Shown piece by piece: positions 22,915 through 36,400 of a DNA stretch of 64,000 nt. The translations under genes and the position numbers were made by a program. The stretch is from Pisolithus tinctorius (lineage: Eukaryota; Basidiomycota; Agaricomycetes; Boletales; Pisolithaceae). The stretch covers positions 468,355 to 532,354 of the forward strand of contig JANFAH010000047.1 of assembly GCA_024663395.1 (NCBI GenBank). The letters are read 5' to 3'. Position 1 is the stretch's first letter. Every line of letters starts with the position of its first letter. Below the pieces are notes generated by a model that saw only the letters and a program-made list of their open reading frames with translations, did not search any database and was not told the DNA's origin.

Positions 22915-25184
22915 ATGTATCACAAGTCCCTATTCCCCCCTCTACCCCAAATTCCCGAGCAGAACGTCCATCACTTTCTACTCGACCGGCAAGACCAAAA
23001 ATCATGGCCTGATTTCACCTTCCAGGTAGACGTCCCTACGAGTCGGCGGCGTACGTTCAAAGAATTCCTTGAACGAGTTCGTGACGGTGCGACCGCCCTC
23101 GGGACCGACACCGAGCACGGTGGTCTTGGGGTTCTACGAGAAAACGACGAAATCGTCGGCATCCTCAGCGAGAATTGCCTTGTATGATGTTCCGCCAGTT
23201 CACAATATCATTTACAATAACTTGACCGCCCTTCTAGGACTATGTGGCCTTGGTACACTCTCTGTTGGCCATCACAGTACCATTCGTCACATTTTCATGT
23301 TACTCTACCACATTCGAGCTCCAGCATGCTGCAAAGGTCTCAGGGGCAACTCGCTTGTTCGTCAGTCCAGCTCTTTTGCACCTAGCTCACGTCTCCGGCC
23401 TTCCCGACGATCGTATATACATACTCGAAGGAGAAGTAGAGGGTTATACAAGCTACTCTGCGCTTGTGAACCGGGTACGGCGGAAGGGCATGCCCCGCTT
23501 GCCAATAAGGCCAGCACAGAATGATACTCTAGCCTACTTGGTCTTCTCAAGCGGAACGACTGGCCTACCAAAGGGTAAGCAGTGCCAAACCATGGTTGAA
23601 ATTTTGCTGCCCGCGTGATTCTTATCAATTTTCGTCATTTTAGCGGTGATGATCACCCATGGGAACCTGCTTGCTTCACTCTATCAATATGCAGTTGCCG
23701 GCCAAGAGGTGGCCAAAGTCCAAAAAGTAGGTTGTTTCCCATACGGAACCGCTACGGGCGCCGTTAATTAGGCCGACATTAAAGCGGCAGAAATGGAACG
23801 GCCCGGGAGGAATGCAAGTCCTATTCAATGTCCTACCAATCCACCACACATATGGTCTTAATATCGCAACTCTCCGATGCTTTTCTGAGCCCGTGACAGT
23901 ACTCTTCCTTTCCAAATGGAATTCGGAAACATTCCTGGACGCGATCCCTAAGTTGGTGCTCTCGTAAATCTCAGTCTTGCGTTAACCATCCCATACCTAC
24001 CAAATTTCTTGCAGATATCGTGTTACGACTCTGTACCTTGTACCTTCACTGGTCTATCAGCTCCTCCATCACCCTCGATTTAACGCTGCTGATGTCAGCA
24101 CTGTCCAAGCAATACAATGCGGCGCTGCATATCTTCCCGTTCACTTAGCGGAACGTTTGCAGTCACAGTTCCCCGGCGTGGAAAGGGTTGGGGAGGGTGA
24201 GTTTCTCCATATATCAATGGCCTTCAACAGACCCTGATGCCCGTTTCTATTTCCGGTTAGGATATGGCATGTCTGAGTGCGTAAGTGGCGTTCGCGACGA
24301 TGCTAAAATGTCTTAGTCCTGAAACCAATCTCTCCACCATCAGACACTCGCAATTTCCCGGAAGCCGGTACCAGGAATGCTCGGGGGGCGTGCCAAAGAT
24401 GTACCTGGATCCGCAGGAATGCTATTACCCGGTATGGAAGCTCGTGTAGTGCGCGATGATGGAACGTTGGCAGCCGTCAATGAAGCAGGAGAACTGCATG
24501 TGCGAGGAGATTGCGTTTCACCGGGGTACTGGAAGGACGAGGCGGCCACGAAGGCAGCGTTTGTAGACGGATGGCTCCGCACGGGGGATCGAATACGAAT
24601 AGATGCAGATGGGGTTCTCTAGTATGTTCTTCACTAACGACATCGTGATGCAGGTCGCTGAACGGTTGCATCGCTTTCTTTTCTTGCAGCTTCGAAGACA
24701 GAACAAAAGTGAGTAACCCCTTCATTTTGATATCGCCGAATCGATGATCTGATTGGAATCCAAGGATACTCTCAAGGTATCGGGGATGCAGGTGTCGCCG
24801 ATGGAAATTGAGAATACCATTTTCAGTCACCCGGACAAGTTGGTTGATGATGTTACCGTTGCGGGTGTCAGCGGTGGTCGCACCTCGGATGAACGTGTCC
24901 CGCGGGCGTGGATTGTCTTGTCCCCAGCGGGGAAGGAGCTCGGCAGTGCACGAGCCGTGCAACGGATAGAGGCTTGGGTACAGGCATGCCTTAGCCGGTA
25001 TAAATGGCTCAGGGGAGGAATTGCAGTCATTGATGAGGTCGGTTGCCGTTGTCCGATACGGGGTGTAAACAAGATTGGCTAAACCGTTTTGTCACAGATA
25101 CCCAAATCGTGCGCGGGCAAAGTACTAAGAAGGGAGCTTGTTGACCAATATGAAGCAACACGGACGACGATGGCTAGACTCTAG
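22915..25184 (+). CDS. Adenylate-forming enzyme, 4-coumarate/acyl-CoA ligase type
   Basis: ANL-superfamily ligases activate a carboxylic acid with ATP and usually pass it to CoA. The protein starts MYHKSLFPPLPQIPEQNVHH. The P-loop is LAYLVFSSGTTGLPKG followed across an intron by VMITHGNLLASLYQYAV. Next come VLFNVLPIHHTYGLNIATLR and the A5 motif GEGYGMSE. A7 is GWLRTGDRIRIDADG and A8 KDTLKVSGMQVSPMEIENTI. The last exon gives IPKSCAGKVLRRELVDQYEA with the catalytic A10 lysine, ending TRTTMARL. All core motifs are intact, so the enzyme is probably active. No peroxisomal SKL signal is visible. The acid substrate cannot be told from sequence alone; aromatic and medium-chain acids are both possible. 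About nine short introns are present. Confidence 0.88.
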
Positions 25185-25408
25185 ATATTACAGAACTTTC
25201 ACGACACGTGCACTGGAACAATCATGACTACAGATGTTATTGTCCAGTTTACTTATTCTCATGTCTCATGACGACCTTTTGTTTATTCCATCTCTTTAGC
25301 CAGATAGAAGTATCTGCAACGGGTGGTATTCCCCCCTGCGAAGTCACATTTCGGTCAGGTCGGAGGAGCGACACAGCGGAGAAACTTTGGAAGTTGAGCA
25401 GGTTCTGC

Positions 25409-28207
25409 CTAGACACCACCGCCACTCTTCTCTACTGGGATTCCTCTGCGCTCGACTTTGACCTTTCTAGCAGCCACAGGGATGAGGGAAACGTCCTTTA
25501 GATTTTCGCAAACCTTTTCCACGAGGGCAAAGTTAATCAGCTCCTATGCGAGGTCGGAACACGGACCAAACCCACCTCGACGAACTCATCAAAGTCAACG
25601 TCTTCGCGGTCCTGGAGTCCCGTTTCTGCAAGGACATACCTATAGTCCGCATCCCGGAACCTATCATATCCCGACCCTGACCATTCCTTCGCATATTCCC
25701 TCAGTACATCCTTAATCCGGTCCTTTCTCAACCGTTTGTCGTCGCCTGCTAAGGATCCCTCCTGCTGCGGTCCAGCATCCTCAGCAGATGGCACTGCATA
25801 TCGGTCAAAAACATCCCTCAAGGATTCAATTTCGCCGGGTTCGAACTTGGCACGGCTATACGAATGCGGAATACCCTTGACTGCCTGGATAGTCGGAATA
25901 ACCGGTGGATGCATTCCGACAATACACCAGAACCCATTCTTTAGCCATCCAGCCCAGCTCGCAGTGCCATTGCCATTGTTGTTTGCGATGGTTGGCGGAA
26001 GGCCCATGCTTTGTAAGAACTTGATACTACGTTCGAACTCTTGCCGTTGACGCGCGCGATCCCATCCAAGCTCCTCGCTCATGATCTCGATGACGCGCGG
26101 GAGGGCAGAAAGTGCAGCTTGGGCATTGACAAATGCGAGACGAGTGCGTCGGGCGAGGACGTCGACTGCCGTGCATGCGTATTCATGTCGTGTTGCATAC
26201 AGTACCTCTGCCTCCAGATCTGCAATATGGCACGTCAGCGAAGTGAAAGTAGATATGGGAGCAGGGAACTCACAGGAATAGTTGGGACTAAGACGAACCC
26301 CATGCAGCGGCCATTGCTCACCCGTTGGCTGGGCAAGCGCACACACAGTCCATGCCCGGTCACCATAGTTATCCGACAATTGGGTCGCGACATCTGTGTC
26401 CAAGCCAAACTGTCAAGCGAGGTAAGCTCCCGTGTACAAAATAGGCTAGCATTGTACTCGCCCGCTGGATAAGTCCAATGAACATGGTCGGGCTCCATCC
26501 GTCGCTACCGACAAGCCTCAGTTCCTCCGTACGGCATGGTCCATTCACCTTATCCTGCAATCCAAATACCTCCACAGCTGTATTGACTGTCTCTTCCGCC
26601 ATCGCGCGGTACGTCGTCCACTTCCCCCCGGCTATCGTCACAAGACCCGACTCCTCGACGCTCACTAAATGATTCCTGACCAGGCCCTCCGTACCACCTT
26701 CACTCCTAGTAGCTATCAGCGGTCGCAGGCCCGCCCACGCGCTCAAAACGTCCCCACGCCGCACACGGATATCGCGGGATAGATACCTCCGCACCTCATC
26801 CAACACCCAGTTCACCTCGTCTTCGTTAGCAGTAACCTCTTCATTTTCCGCATTCACCTTGGTGGGAGTATCAGTTGTACCAGCAACAACACCGCCCTCC
26901 CATGGCAGGAAGAAAATGACGCGACCATCAGAAGTTGCAGGATCCAACAAACCCATTCGAGATGGTGCGTAGTAGGCGGGGAGAGTGATGTGGATACCGG
27001 AAGAGGGACGAACGATGGATTTGTGATCGGGGGAGTTGAGCTTGAGGAGGGTGTCTGCATACGGCCCGGTTGCGTTGATGATCCCCTAGTGTCAAGAATG
27101 TTTCAGCACTTGACACGTTTACAGCACACTACACCAAAACCTGACCTTGGCGCGAACATCGAACTCGCGGCCCGTGAGTTGATCCCGAACTTTGGCACCT
27201 ATGAGTTTACCATCTGCGTTCTTATGGAGATCGGTAACGCCACAATAATTAACGACCGTTGCACCAAGTTTGACGGCGGTCATGATTAATGCGACATTCA
27301 TGCGTGCATCGTTGTGCTGGCCTGGGTTGCGAGTGTGTAATGTTGTTGACAGTTAGTGCGGACCGAACTTAGAATGAATGAAGATTTACCATCGTAATAT
27401 ACGACGGCGCCGACCAAACCGTCCCTTTTCAGCATGGGGAATATCTCGAGAGCCTTTCCCTTGGACATCAAATAGGAACTCTCCATGTTTTCCTTTCCAG
27501 CGAGTAAATCATACAACTTGCATCCCGCCCAGTAGTATGGCACCTGCCAATACCTAAAAATGTACAACAACATGAATCACATCTCAGCCAAACCCCGAAT
27601 GCGAAGGAGAGAGCGGGAGCCTCCAAGGAAAGAAAAGCGTACTTGTAGATGGGTAACATGATGGGAAGCATGTGCGACAGGTAGGGCGCGGTTTGGAGGA
27701 ATATCTTGCGTTCGTGGAGCGCTTCACACACTAGTTTGTATTGCTCGTAGTCGAGCTCCATCACAGCTTTTTGGAGGTAGCGAACACCACCGTGGACCAA
27801 CTTAGTCGATTTGGAAGATGTACCTTCGGACGTTACCTATGTGCAAAGGTATCCTGTACCCTGTATCACTTACCAGAGCTGAAATCACTTCTTTCCACCA
27901 AGGCAACTCTAAGGCCCCGACTTGCCGCGTCAACCGCAACACCAGCCCCAGTAGCCCCACCTCCGACGATTAAGAGGTCGAACTGCTCCGAGTCAGGATG
28001 AGTTTTTCCGCTGTTCTCGAGAGCATCCAGCATGGCCTGCCGAGACGGTGGTGTCCATGGTGGGGGTGGTCGACGCGTCTCCAGCACAGAGGCGGGGTAG
28101 GGTGGACCCGAGTTGAGGTAGTAGTATCCCCCACCTGCAACTCCGAGCGTCGTAGCGCCAACATAAGCTAGAGTGCGTCGCGAGAAGAGTCGCCGTACAA
28201 CGCTCAT
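25409..28207 (-). CDS. GUT2: FAD-dependent glycerol-3-phosphate dehydrogenase, mitochondrial
   Basis: The enzyme oxidises glycerol-3-phosphate to dihydroxyacetone phosphate at the outer face of the inner mitochondrial membrane and passes electrons to ubiquinone. It starts MSVVRRLFSRRTLAYVGATT with a basic targeting sequence and one hydrophobic segment. The FAD fold is FDLLIVGGGATGAGVAVDAA, followed across an intron by KSTKLVHGGVRYLQKAVMEL. Later conserved parts include GIINATGPYADTLLKL, VIFFLPWEGGVVAGTTDTPT and VTIAGGKWTTYRAMAEETVN. A C-terminal helical region carries FEPGEIESLRDVFDRYAVPS and the acidic DREDVDFDEFVE, weakly like EF-hand segments. The final intron joins to DVSLIPVAARKVKVERRGIP and the end VEKSGGGV, which resembles the usual fungal C-terminus. 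The gene is convergent with the CoA ligase, 224 bases apart. Confidence 0.94.
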
Positions 28208-28710
28208 GGTAGTGGTAGATTAATATCCGAGGGATCCCCTGTGTTCACTCCAGTCACGAGCAACAGTGCCCGTAATCGACTTGCGCCGGCTTGTCGCACT
28301 TCTTAGAAAACGTCTGTGTGTGGAACTCTTCGGAATGGTATAGCTTCGCTGATGGTGGCGGCTCAGTCTCGACCACGTTTCGTCTCCAAGCGAGGAGAAA
28401 AACGGGTTGGAAAGAAGTCCTGCGATGAGCCGAGAGAAAGTAAAAAAAAGTGAACGGAACCGTTTTCATTTCGTTATGTGTCTATTGAAAATTATTTCCG
28501 GTTGGCAAGTTCCAGCTTTTGGAATTTTCGAACTCGACGTGGCGGCGGTCCGGTCGGTCCGCTCCTGACCCTGACAGACACAATATGACCATCATGATAG
28601 TGAAATATCCTACAGCCTACAGCAATATCATTACAAGAACGCGCATCGGTAACCGAGTGAGAGTGCCGAAATATACAACATATCATATCCACAAACCCGT
28701 ACATCATGCA
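28208..28710. other. Intergenic region upstream of GUT2
   Basis: This 503-base spacer lies between two minus-strand genes and should contain the GUT2 promoter and the 3' UTR of the KHA1-type gene. No further gene was supported. Confidence 0.4.
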
Positions 28711-31700
28711 TCACGCCTCACCCACAGATGTAACCCCCGCCTGCACGACCACCATCGCATTAGGCGCGCCCGACACCAACAACGCACACCCAACATCACC
28801 CACGGTCTTCCTCACCAGCTCAAAGTTCCCCCCACTCGCACATCCATACTTCTCCGCAACCGTCTTCACTTCTTCGTACCGAGTCACCCCACTCATTGTC
28901 GTGCGACTGCGCGACCGGCCAGTGACCACTAACACACGTCTGTGTACCTCGCGAAACTCGTGCACACGTTGAATGAGGCTTTGCAGAGGTACAGGCGTCG
29001 TCAACTCTTCGAATGTGATTCGGGAGAGCGCGGCTTGAAGATGGGTCCCGACGGTATATTTCTCCAGGCCGGCGTATCGAGCCCACAGCACACTATCCGC
29101 AGTGTCGGACTGCAGCCTTGACTCGGTATTCTGGTACGGGTATATAGAGTCCTCTAAACCAATGGTCTACCACGATCGTCAATTACGGGAATCAAAGCCA
29201 CGAATTTCTCGTACTCACGGATATCACAGGAAGTTCATCATTTATGATAGCCTCGACAGGCTTCTGTAGCCCTGCTACCTCAACCGGACCCATAGTCGCT
29301 CTCACAATAGTCGCACTGATCCTTGGATTTGCGCACAGCTGCACGACAAAATCTAACGCAAGCCGATCGTCGGGTCCACCGAAGAACGGGCAAAGAATGT
29401 GTTGGGGCCCCCGCGTTCCGACCCTATCACCCGTATCGACGAAAACGGCAACATCTATCCTACTCTGTGAAAACACACCTCGTATGAACTGCGATCGCAA
29501 GGCGACGGCGGACTCATTCGCCTTTGAGCCACTGCCGAAAAGGGCCTCGAATGGATTGCTGCTCTCTAGTTTGGCCGCATGGAGTGTGCCAGGGACTGCA
29601 GCGTCCACAGCAGAAGTCGTCGAGCCCGCAATTGGTGCTAGCCATGGAATGAGTACAAGTTGCGAACCATGTCTCCTTGCATGATCAGCGACTGAAGCAG
29701 CCATTTCATCGTAAGGCACGACTGCCAAACTCGTCGATACCGGTATGTCGCTCTCCTCCCCAAACATCTTGAACACGCTCAGCAACGGGTCCGTGGATAT
29801 GAGCCTATCGGCGACGGACGATTTCATAACGGCGGATGTACGTTGCGACAACTCAATCAGTCGGAGTGCATCTACATGGTACTCGGGCTTCCTCGCGGAC
29901 GAAGTGTTAGAGTCATCGTAAGCAGGCGGAACCGCGAGCTGCGTAAGGGCCATGATGCCAGGCATGTGGTCGAAGGTGTCGAGGATGACGGCGAACCTGC
30001 GGCGGGACGGGTGACTGTTGGGGGCGACCAAGGAAGCCTGATCATCGTCTACTACTTTGTCACCTTCATCTGGAGGTGTGATCTTCTCCGTAACCTGCGC
30101 ATCACCAGGTCGAGTTCGACGCTCTGGAGGGTAGAGAAGGTTGACAATTGGCGTTGTCAAGAAAGTGAGTATCAGTGCATCAAGAACGAACATCGAAAAA
30201 ACTCGTTCATTGAGGATGCCAGCCGACAGGCCGGCATTAAGCACGATCAATTCGACGAGACTGTGACAGGGGTCAAGTCAAGTACAACCCATCGACATGC
30301 TCGCGTACCCTTTACAACTCATGAGCCCCCCGACAGTACTAGATTCCCTCCAACTGAAGCCCAAGTACCGTGAAGAGAGCGTGCATGAAGTAAACTTTCC
30401 GGTGAAGTCGAGTGCAGCGAGGACAAACATGAATCCCCATGCAGCACCTGAACGAAGATCAGGAACGAAAAATACCTGCGAAGCACCTTACCGTCATTAA
30501 GCAATCCGAGGTCGGTCTTTAGACCGGAAAGAGTGAAATACTGTGCGGAAGGTGAGACAACAACCATTGAATGAAATTGATAGCACCAACCAAGGGTAGG
30601 AAAATGATAGAGACCATGTCCTCAAGTTTTTCGGTAAGTGCAATCGCAAGTCCGCCCTCTCTCGGAATGATGACGCCGACCAGGAAGGCACCTTAGATAG
30701 GAAGATTAGGAGCCGTCACGTTTGTCATTCTACTCATGAAAGTTGGCATGTGTACATGACTCGAAAACTCACCGAATATGGCGTTCACGCCGACGATGTC
30801 GGTGAAGAAAGAGCTTGCCCATAGGACGATCATAACCACCGTCATGTAAAACATCGTAGGCCCATTCACCGTGCTTCCTGTTTTGTGTGCGAGCCATAGC
30901 ATGATCCTCTTTACAGGGAAGAGTAGGAACAACGCGAACGCCACACAGACGAGGAATGTCCACAGGGCGGTGAGCCCCGATGTTGCATTAACGAGGGCGA
31001 TGCTAAGGGCGAGCAGCGTCCAAGCAACGACATCGTTGGCGACTCCAGCAGAAAGAACGATAAGGCCGACGGTGGTATCAAGAAGCTGAAGCTCCGTCAG
31101 TATACGACAGAGAACAGGGAAAGCTGTGATGGAGTACGACACGCCCACGAAGAGCATAAAGTATGGATAGTGGACTGATGAATCGCTGAAGTGCTCGTAG
31201 AGCGGTTTGGATATCGCCGCGCCAACGCCAAAAGGGAGGAGGATACCAGCGAGGGATACCACTACGGAGAGACGGGCGTTGCGCCGTATGATGCTGGCAT
31301 CTATTTCGAGTCCAATGATGAACAGGAAGAGACAGAGCCCGATGTTAGCGACGAGAGTGAGGTAAGGGATGGATGCAGCGGGGAATATGTGATTCGTGAA
31401 ACCTGGAATGCGACCGAACGCGGTGGGACCTGGGAAACAATGAGTTAATCTGCTTTTTTTTTGGCCCATCCTGAAAAACGGAGGAGACTGCACATACCAA
31501 GCAAAATACCGCCAAGGATTTCAGAAATGACCCTGGGCTGCTTAATCTTTCGCAAACCCAGATAAAGCAGTTGGGTCATCATGATAATAATCCCTGAATG
31601 TTTTGAAGTGAGCAGAGGTGGAATTTTTTGTTGCAAAGTCCACGCTTACCAACTTGAACGATCCATATTCGCAAAGGATCAGCGGTATTGTAGGCAGTGG

Positions 31701-31856
31701 GATCCTCGCCATTTAGAAGGCCGCCCTGTAAATGAACAATGAAGTCGTGACGACGTCTCCAAGCAAATAGGGGTAAGTAAGTACTTGACTCTGGACTTCA
31801 GCCCTCTTCGTGAAGCGGCCGAAGAGTTGAATGGTAGAACCCGCGAACTCCGGCAT
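28711..31856 (-). CDS. KHA1: K+/H+ exchanger of the CPA2 family, Kha1 type
   Basis: Kha1-type exchangers act in endomembranes (Golgi in yeast) in K+ and pH balance. The protein starts MPEFAGSTIQLFGRFTKRAE, and two introns then lead to GIIIMMTQLLYLGLRKIKQP and RVISEILGGILLGPTAFGR, the CPA2 start pattern. Later helices include NIGLCLFLFIIGLEIDASI, SYSITAFPVLCRILTELQLL, and VGLIVLSAGVANDVVAWTLL with the ion-site Asp. These are followed by AFLVGVIIPREGGLAIALTE and STLFTVLGLQ-like helices, then GLVELIVLNAGLSAGILNER. The cytosolic half (LVIPWLAPI-like stretches, ILCPFFGGPDDRLALDFVVQ, and the tail from FRE to RRVLVVTGRSRSRT) resembles the nucleotide-binding USP-like tail of KHA1/CHX proteins. It ends GVTSVGEA. 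It is the second alkali-cation/proton antiporter in this window. Confidence 0.9.
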
Positions 31857-32992
31857 GACTTGTCAAGAGAGGGGAATGAAAGATAGCCGCCAAAGTGGAA
31901 GACACTTTTATCATACGAATGCGTGCCAACAGTGAGTGACACGCCAAGTGACTGGTAACCGATAACCCTAACGTACGAAATATTGATACTTGGTTGCGTT
32001 ATCTCGGTCCCTGTTTCAAATTTCGACCCCCCTCCAAACGCCCCTACTAGAGTACTAGGTGCCCGAATGTACCCGTACAATGCGCGCGCCCACACGCAAT
32101 CAACGACATTTAATGTGCCTTGAATCGACATTCAGACCATGGGCCAAGCACACTCCCCTGTGTTATACTTACCAATATCCCTCGACTTCCGGGCCTGTGA
32201 CCTCAATAGACACCGGTTCCTGATGAGACAAATTAATTTCATTGGTGGAGCGGGTCCATACATTTTCTAAGCTTATCTCATCATATCAGAGAGGTCTTTG
32301 ATTAGCCAGGTGGCATGCTGCCCTGGCAACACCTGTGAGTGAAATGAATGATCAGTGTGTTGGACGCGCCAAGCTGGCCCCACTTCCCCACACCAATTGC
32401 TGGCAGCTGCCGTACTGTACATAAGGTTTATAATGTAACAAGTACCCTCTTGTTCTCAAGGGGTCGCCCAGTTGGGGAAACGCATGTAGCCAACTGAATG
32501 CGCACTTGGCTTCTCACTATGGGAGAGTCCACCAGAAAAGGGAAGGTTTAGTCGCTTCAAGACGCCATGTAGTAGGAACGTCTAAGAAATGTACTAATAG
32601 GACCACCTTCACACGCCAAACAAAATGCCTTGTTTTCATGTACATAAACCCCGTAACACCTGAAGAAAGAAGGGAAAGAAAATCAATGAGGACGAGGGGC
32701 ATGACGCAGCAGCTCACTGGATGGCAACGATATGCTTCTCAAATGCTGTGTTGCCACGGGCGGACGGATGCCTGTGCACTTATGCCTCTCAGGGTTCTAG
32801 CGAGCCTCGTACACCCAACTTACTGCATTTGGGTCCCCTTACTAACTTTTCTGCTCAGTTGTGAACACAGGATCCTGCCGGTACTAGTACACGTACATGA
32901 TAACATACTGCCTCAGTGCTCATATGATGATGGACACACTACATGATTTCCGTATAAATAAATGACATCATAGGGACACAGACAAAAATATC
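31857..32992. other. Intergenic region of 1.1 kb
   Basis: No gene was supported between the KHA1-type start and the histone H3 stop. An ORF on the plus strand at 32506-32946 gives an unlikely Cys- and His-rich translation with no recognisable product. The left end should contain the KHA1 promoter. Confidence 0.4.
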
Positions 32993-33626
<634 letters not shown>

Positions 33627-33757
33627 TTCTTGTGGAAATTATCTGGAATATGTCGATTGGCGAGAAACGCGATTTTACGAGCTAACTGGCACGTAGCGAC
33701 GAGGTGGTGGTAGCGAAGAAAGCGGAAATGCCCATCCAACAAAGGGGACGCGAGCAT

Positions 33758-33844
33758 TTTATAGGCGTGTATGGGTTCACGTGACAATTCGAGGACAACA
33801 CTGCCACAACGCGGTGGCACCGATCAGCGCGTTTTTGTCACGTG
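33758..33844 (-). promoter_or_regulatory. Histone H3 promoter elements: TATA box and two CACGTG boxes
   Basis: Reading toward the H3 start on the minus strand, CACGTG palindromes occur at 33839-33844 and 33778-33783. A TATAAA (minus strand of 33758-33763) lies about 132 bases before the ATG. The elements are seen directly; which factor binds is unknown. Confidence 0.45.
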
Positions 33845-33873
33845 GATCACATGCAGGACATTATTATGTAATT

Positions 33874-35978
33874 TCATTTCTTAATGCTAAACAACTTGAC
33901 GCCCTTGACACCTAAAACATCCTCCCCGCCTACAGAACCCCTCCCGACACGCGCAAACGTCATGCTCTTCTCCACCTCGGGCACACCCAACGCACAAAGA
34001 AGCTTCGCAGCCGTACAAGGTAAGAATGGCTGAAGCAGGATTCCGACGATACGGAGTGTTTCGAGCGCAGTGAGGTACGAGGATAGAGCGATCGCTACTG
34101 ACTGGCCCTCGGACCAGGGCGCGAGGTTCGTAAGGAGGGTGTTTGCCTGATTTCGTGGAAGATTTTAGTGTAGTGTAACCAGAACGAGGTGGATATTCTC
34201 ACATATCGAAGAACTTGTACTATTGCATGGAGGCCTTCCGCCACTTCCAAATTCTTCATGCAATCCGACACCACTCCACCGAGGCTATCAAGAAGGGGAA
34301 GGAAGGCCTCAACTGTGCGAGGCGTGTCCAACTCTGCATATGCCGAAATATCGAAGGTTTTCGATAAATCGACATTCGCGAGTTGCTGTGATAATAGTCC
34401 GCGGAAGGACTTGTCTTGAGCAACAGAGACGGCGTCTCTAACACGTTTCTTGATTACTCTCGACGTCATCCGCAGAAAATAATTCCCCAGCAAATTCCGA
34501 ATTTCGTCCGCATGCTTGCGAAGCTGTTCTTCAGACCAGTCTTCGACAGCCTATAAGTCCATCCCCGATACTAACAGGCAAAAATGAAAGACTCTTACCG
34601 ACGTCATCCCTAAACCGACCCCCGACGCGAGCAAGATAGAAACGCACAGAATCTACACCATAATCGTCCATGGCTTGCATGGGATCTGTCACGTTCCCGA
34701 GAGATTTAGACATCTTTTTCTGGTTTGCGGTCCAATGGGCGTGTGCGAGAAGCGTGGTCGGCAGGGGGAGCTTCAGCGCCAGAAGGATAGCGGGCAGGTA
34801 AATAGCGTGAAACCTTGCAACGTATATACGCTTAAACCGAACGAGTATTTAGCAGACGACGGAATGGACACGAACCGGACAATATCCTTGCCGATCACCT
34901 GTATGTCTGGAGGCCATGCATACCCTGTATCCGGATATCCGATCCCACTGAGGTACACCAACAACGCGTCAAACCACACATACACCGTCTGCGTCGGATC
35001 ATCCGGAACACCAATACCCCACCCAATCCTCTCGCGGGGCCGAGATATCGACAGATCTTCGAGAGGTTCCGTCTCTAAATCTCGGATGATGCGGAGCTGG
35101 TGGCTGTCGGGGTGAACGCCCCGCACGGTTAACCCGTCCTTCGCCTGCGCGTTTGAAGCAGCGGCATGGCTGTAGTGAGTGAGCAACGCATCGCGGAACA
35201 TGGACATGCGGAACTTGTAGTTGACCTCGCGGGACCATTCGACAACCGAACCTGTCTCCGTCGCGATCATGGTATCCGGAAGGGTAGGGTGTGGGGAGAT
35301 ACGAGAAGGGGGATAGAAGCATTCGTCGGTCGTGGAATAATATCCCTCATAGGTATCTTTGTATATGAGGCCTCGAGCGACGAGCGAACGCTGGACGCGT
35401 TAGACAAGGCGTAGAACGAGAACGTACGACATACCCACACATGCCTGACCGTCTGCTTATGGGATTCCCGAGTCGTACGCATGAAGACTGTACCGCTGAC
35501 ATCCGCCCTTTCTGCTAATTTCTGGCAGGGAAGTCGGACATTCGGATGGACATGGCAAGACATAACCACGCACATGGAATTCTGAGGAAATTGTATCACA
35601 CCACTCGAGTGGATCCACACCCTTGGCTAGAGCTGTCTGCTGCATTTTGAGACCGTGTTCGTCCGTTCCGGTCAAGAAGACGACTGGTCGAGTGGGGTTT
35701 AGAATACGCTGGTACCGCGCTATGATGTCCGCGGTGACGAGAGAGTACAGATGGCCGATGTGCGGACCTGCAGAGCGAACTTAGCAGCCAATGAGGGAGA
35801 TGATAGAAGGCTACCGACGAGCATTTGGGTAGAATATGGGTGTGGTGATGTAGAACGGTTTCTCTGTAGTGCTGCTAGTCGCGTTGCAGCGGCGAAGACG
35901 GGGTGCTCGTGGATGTCGTGGAAGAACCACAGAAGACAGACATCCTCCCCGACTCAGATGGATGGCGCAGCGCAACAT
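33874..35978 (-). CDS. MSM1: Methionyl-tRNA synthetase, mitochondrial type
   Basis: The enzyme charges tRNA-Met. The start MLRCAIHLSRGGCLSSVVLP gives an Arg-rich N-terminus without acidic residues, as in a mitochondrial presequence. Then come KPFYITTPIFYPNA and, across an intron, PHIGHLYSLVTADIIARYQR with the HIGH signature. Next are FLTGTDEHGLKMQQTALAKG, the editing-region-like VYVWFDALLVYLSGIGYPD, and KKMSKSLGNVTDPMQAMDDY with the KMSKS signature. The anticodon-binding helical domain follows (EEQLRKHADEIRNLLGNYFL-like segment, then ESVEWC-type helices). The protein ends DVLGVKGVKLFSIKK. No C-terminal tRNA-binding (EMAP) domain is present, in line with the mitochondrial form. The start is 422 bases from the divergent hydrolase gene. 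Confidence 0.92.
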
Positions 35979-36400
35979 GCACGACACAGGCAGGAAAAAA
36001 GTTTACAATAAATTTTGTCATGCCTCGTACTATACATATACTTGTGCACGGAACTTCAGTGCAAACATACTCCTCGTTCATCAAACTTAATGTCAGCGTC
36101 GCTAACTTGAACTTTCCTGCACGAGGGACCAATGCCAGGAGCGATGACCATTAACCAAGGACAATTCATTTTGCACCAACCTCGACAATCAGCCGTGGAC
36201 AACGGAGTGGATATACCTGCCAGCGTTTTATTTTCACGCTGACCAAGGGACGGGAATTGTGAATTACACCTCAGTGTATCTCGTTGTCGCAGACACACTG
36301 ATGATGGTGGTGGTTGATGGGAAGAAGGTACATATCTCATCAAGTGACGACGACTGACTCGGAGATATTCGTCGTTCTGCTCCTCGTCATAAATTAAACC
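35979..36400. other. Divergent promoter region, MSM1 / hydrolase
   Basis: No gene was supported in this 422-base stretch between two divergent starts. It presumably carries both promoters. No well-known motif was recognised. Confidence 0.45.

Noticed and set aside
25370..25420. A short stretch reminiscent of 5S rRNA (AAGTTGAGCAGGTTCTGCC)
   Set aside because: It lacks the rest of a 5S gene and lies in the last exon of GUT2 and its flank.
22915..31856. A secondary-metabolite cluster around the CoA ligase
   Set aside because: No polyketide synthase, NRPS, terpene synthase or P450 is nearby; its neighbours are housekeeping or transport genes.
32506..32946. A 146-codon plus-strand ORF upstream of the H3 stop
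   Set aside because: The translation has no domain-like pattern and the region fits intergenic sequence.
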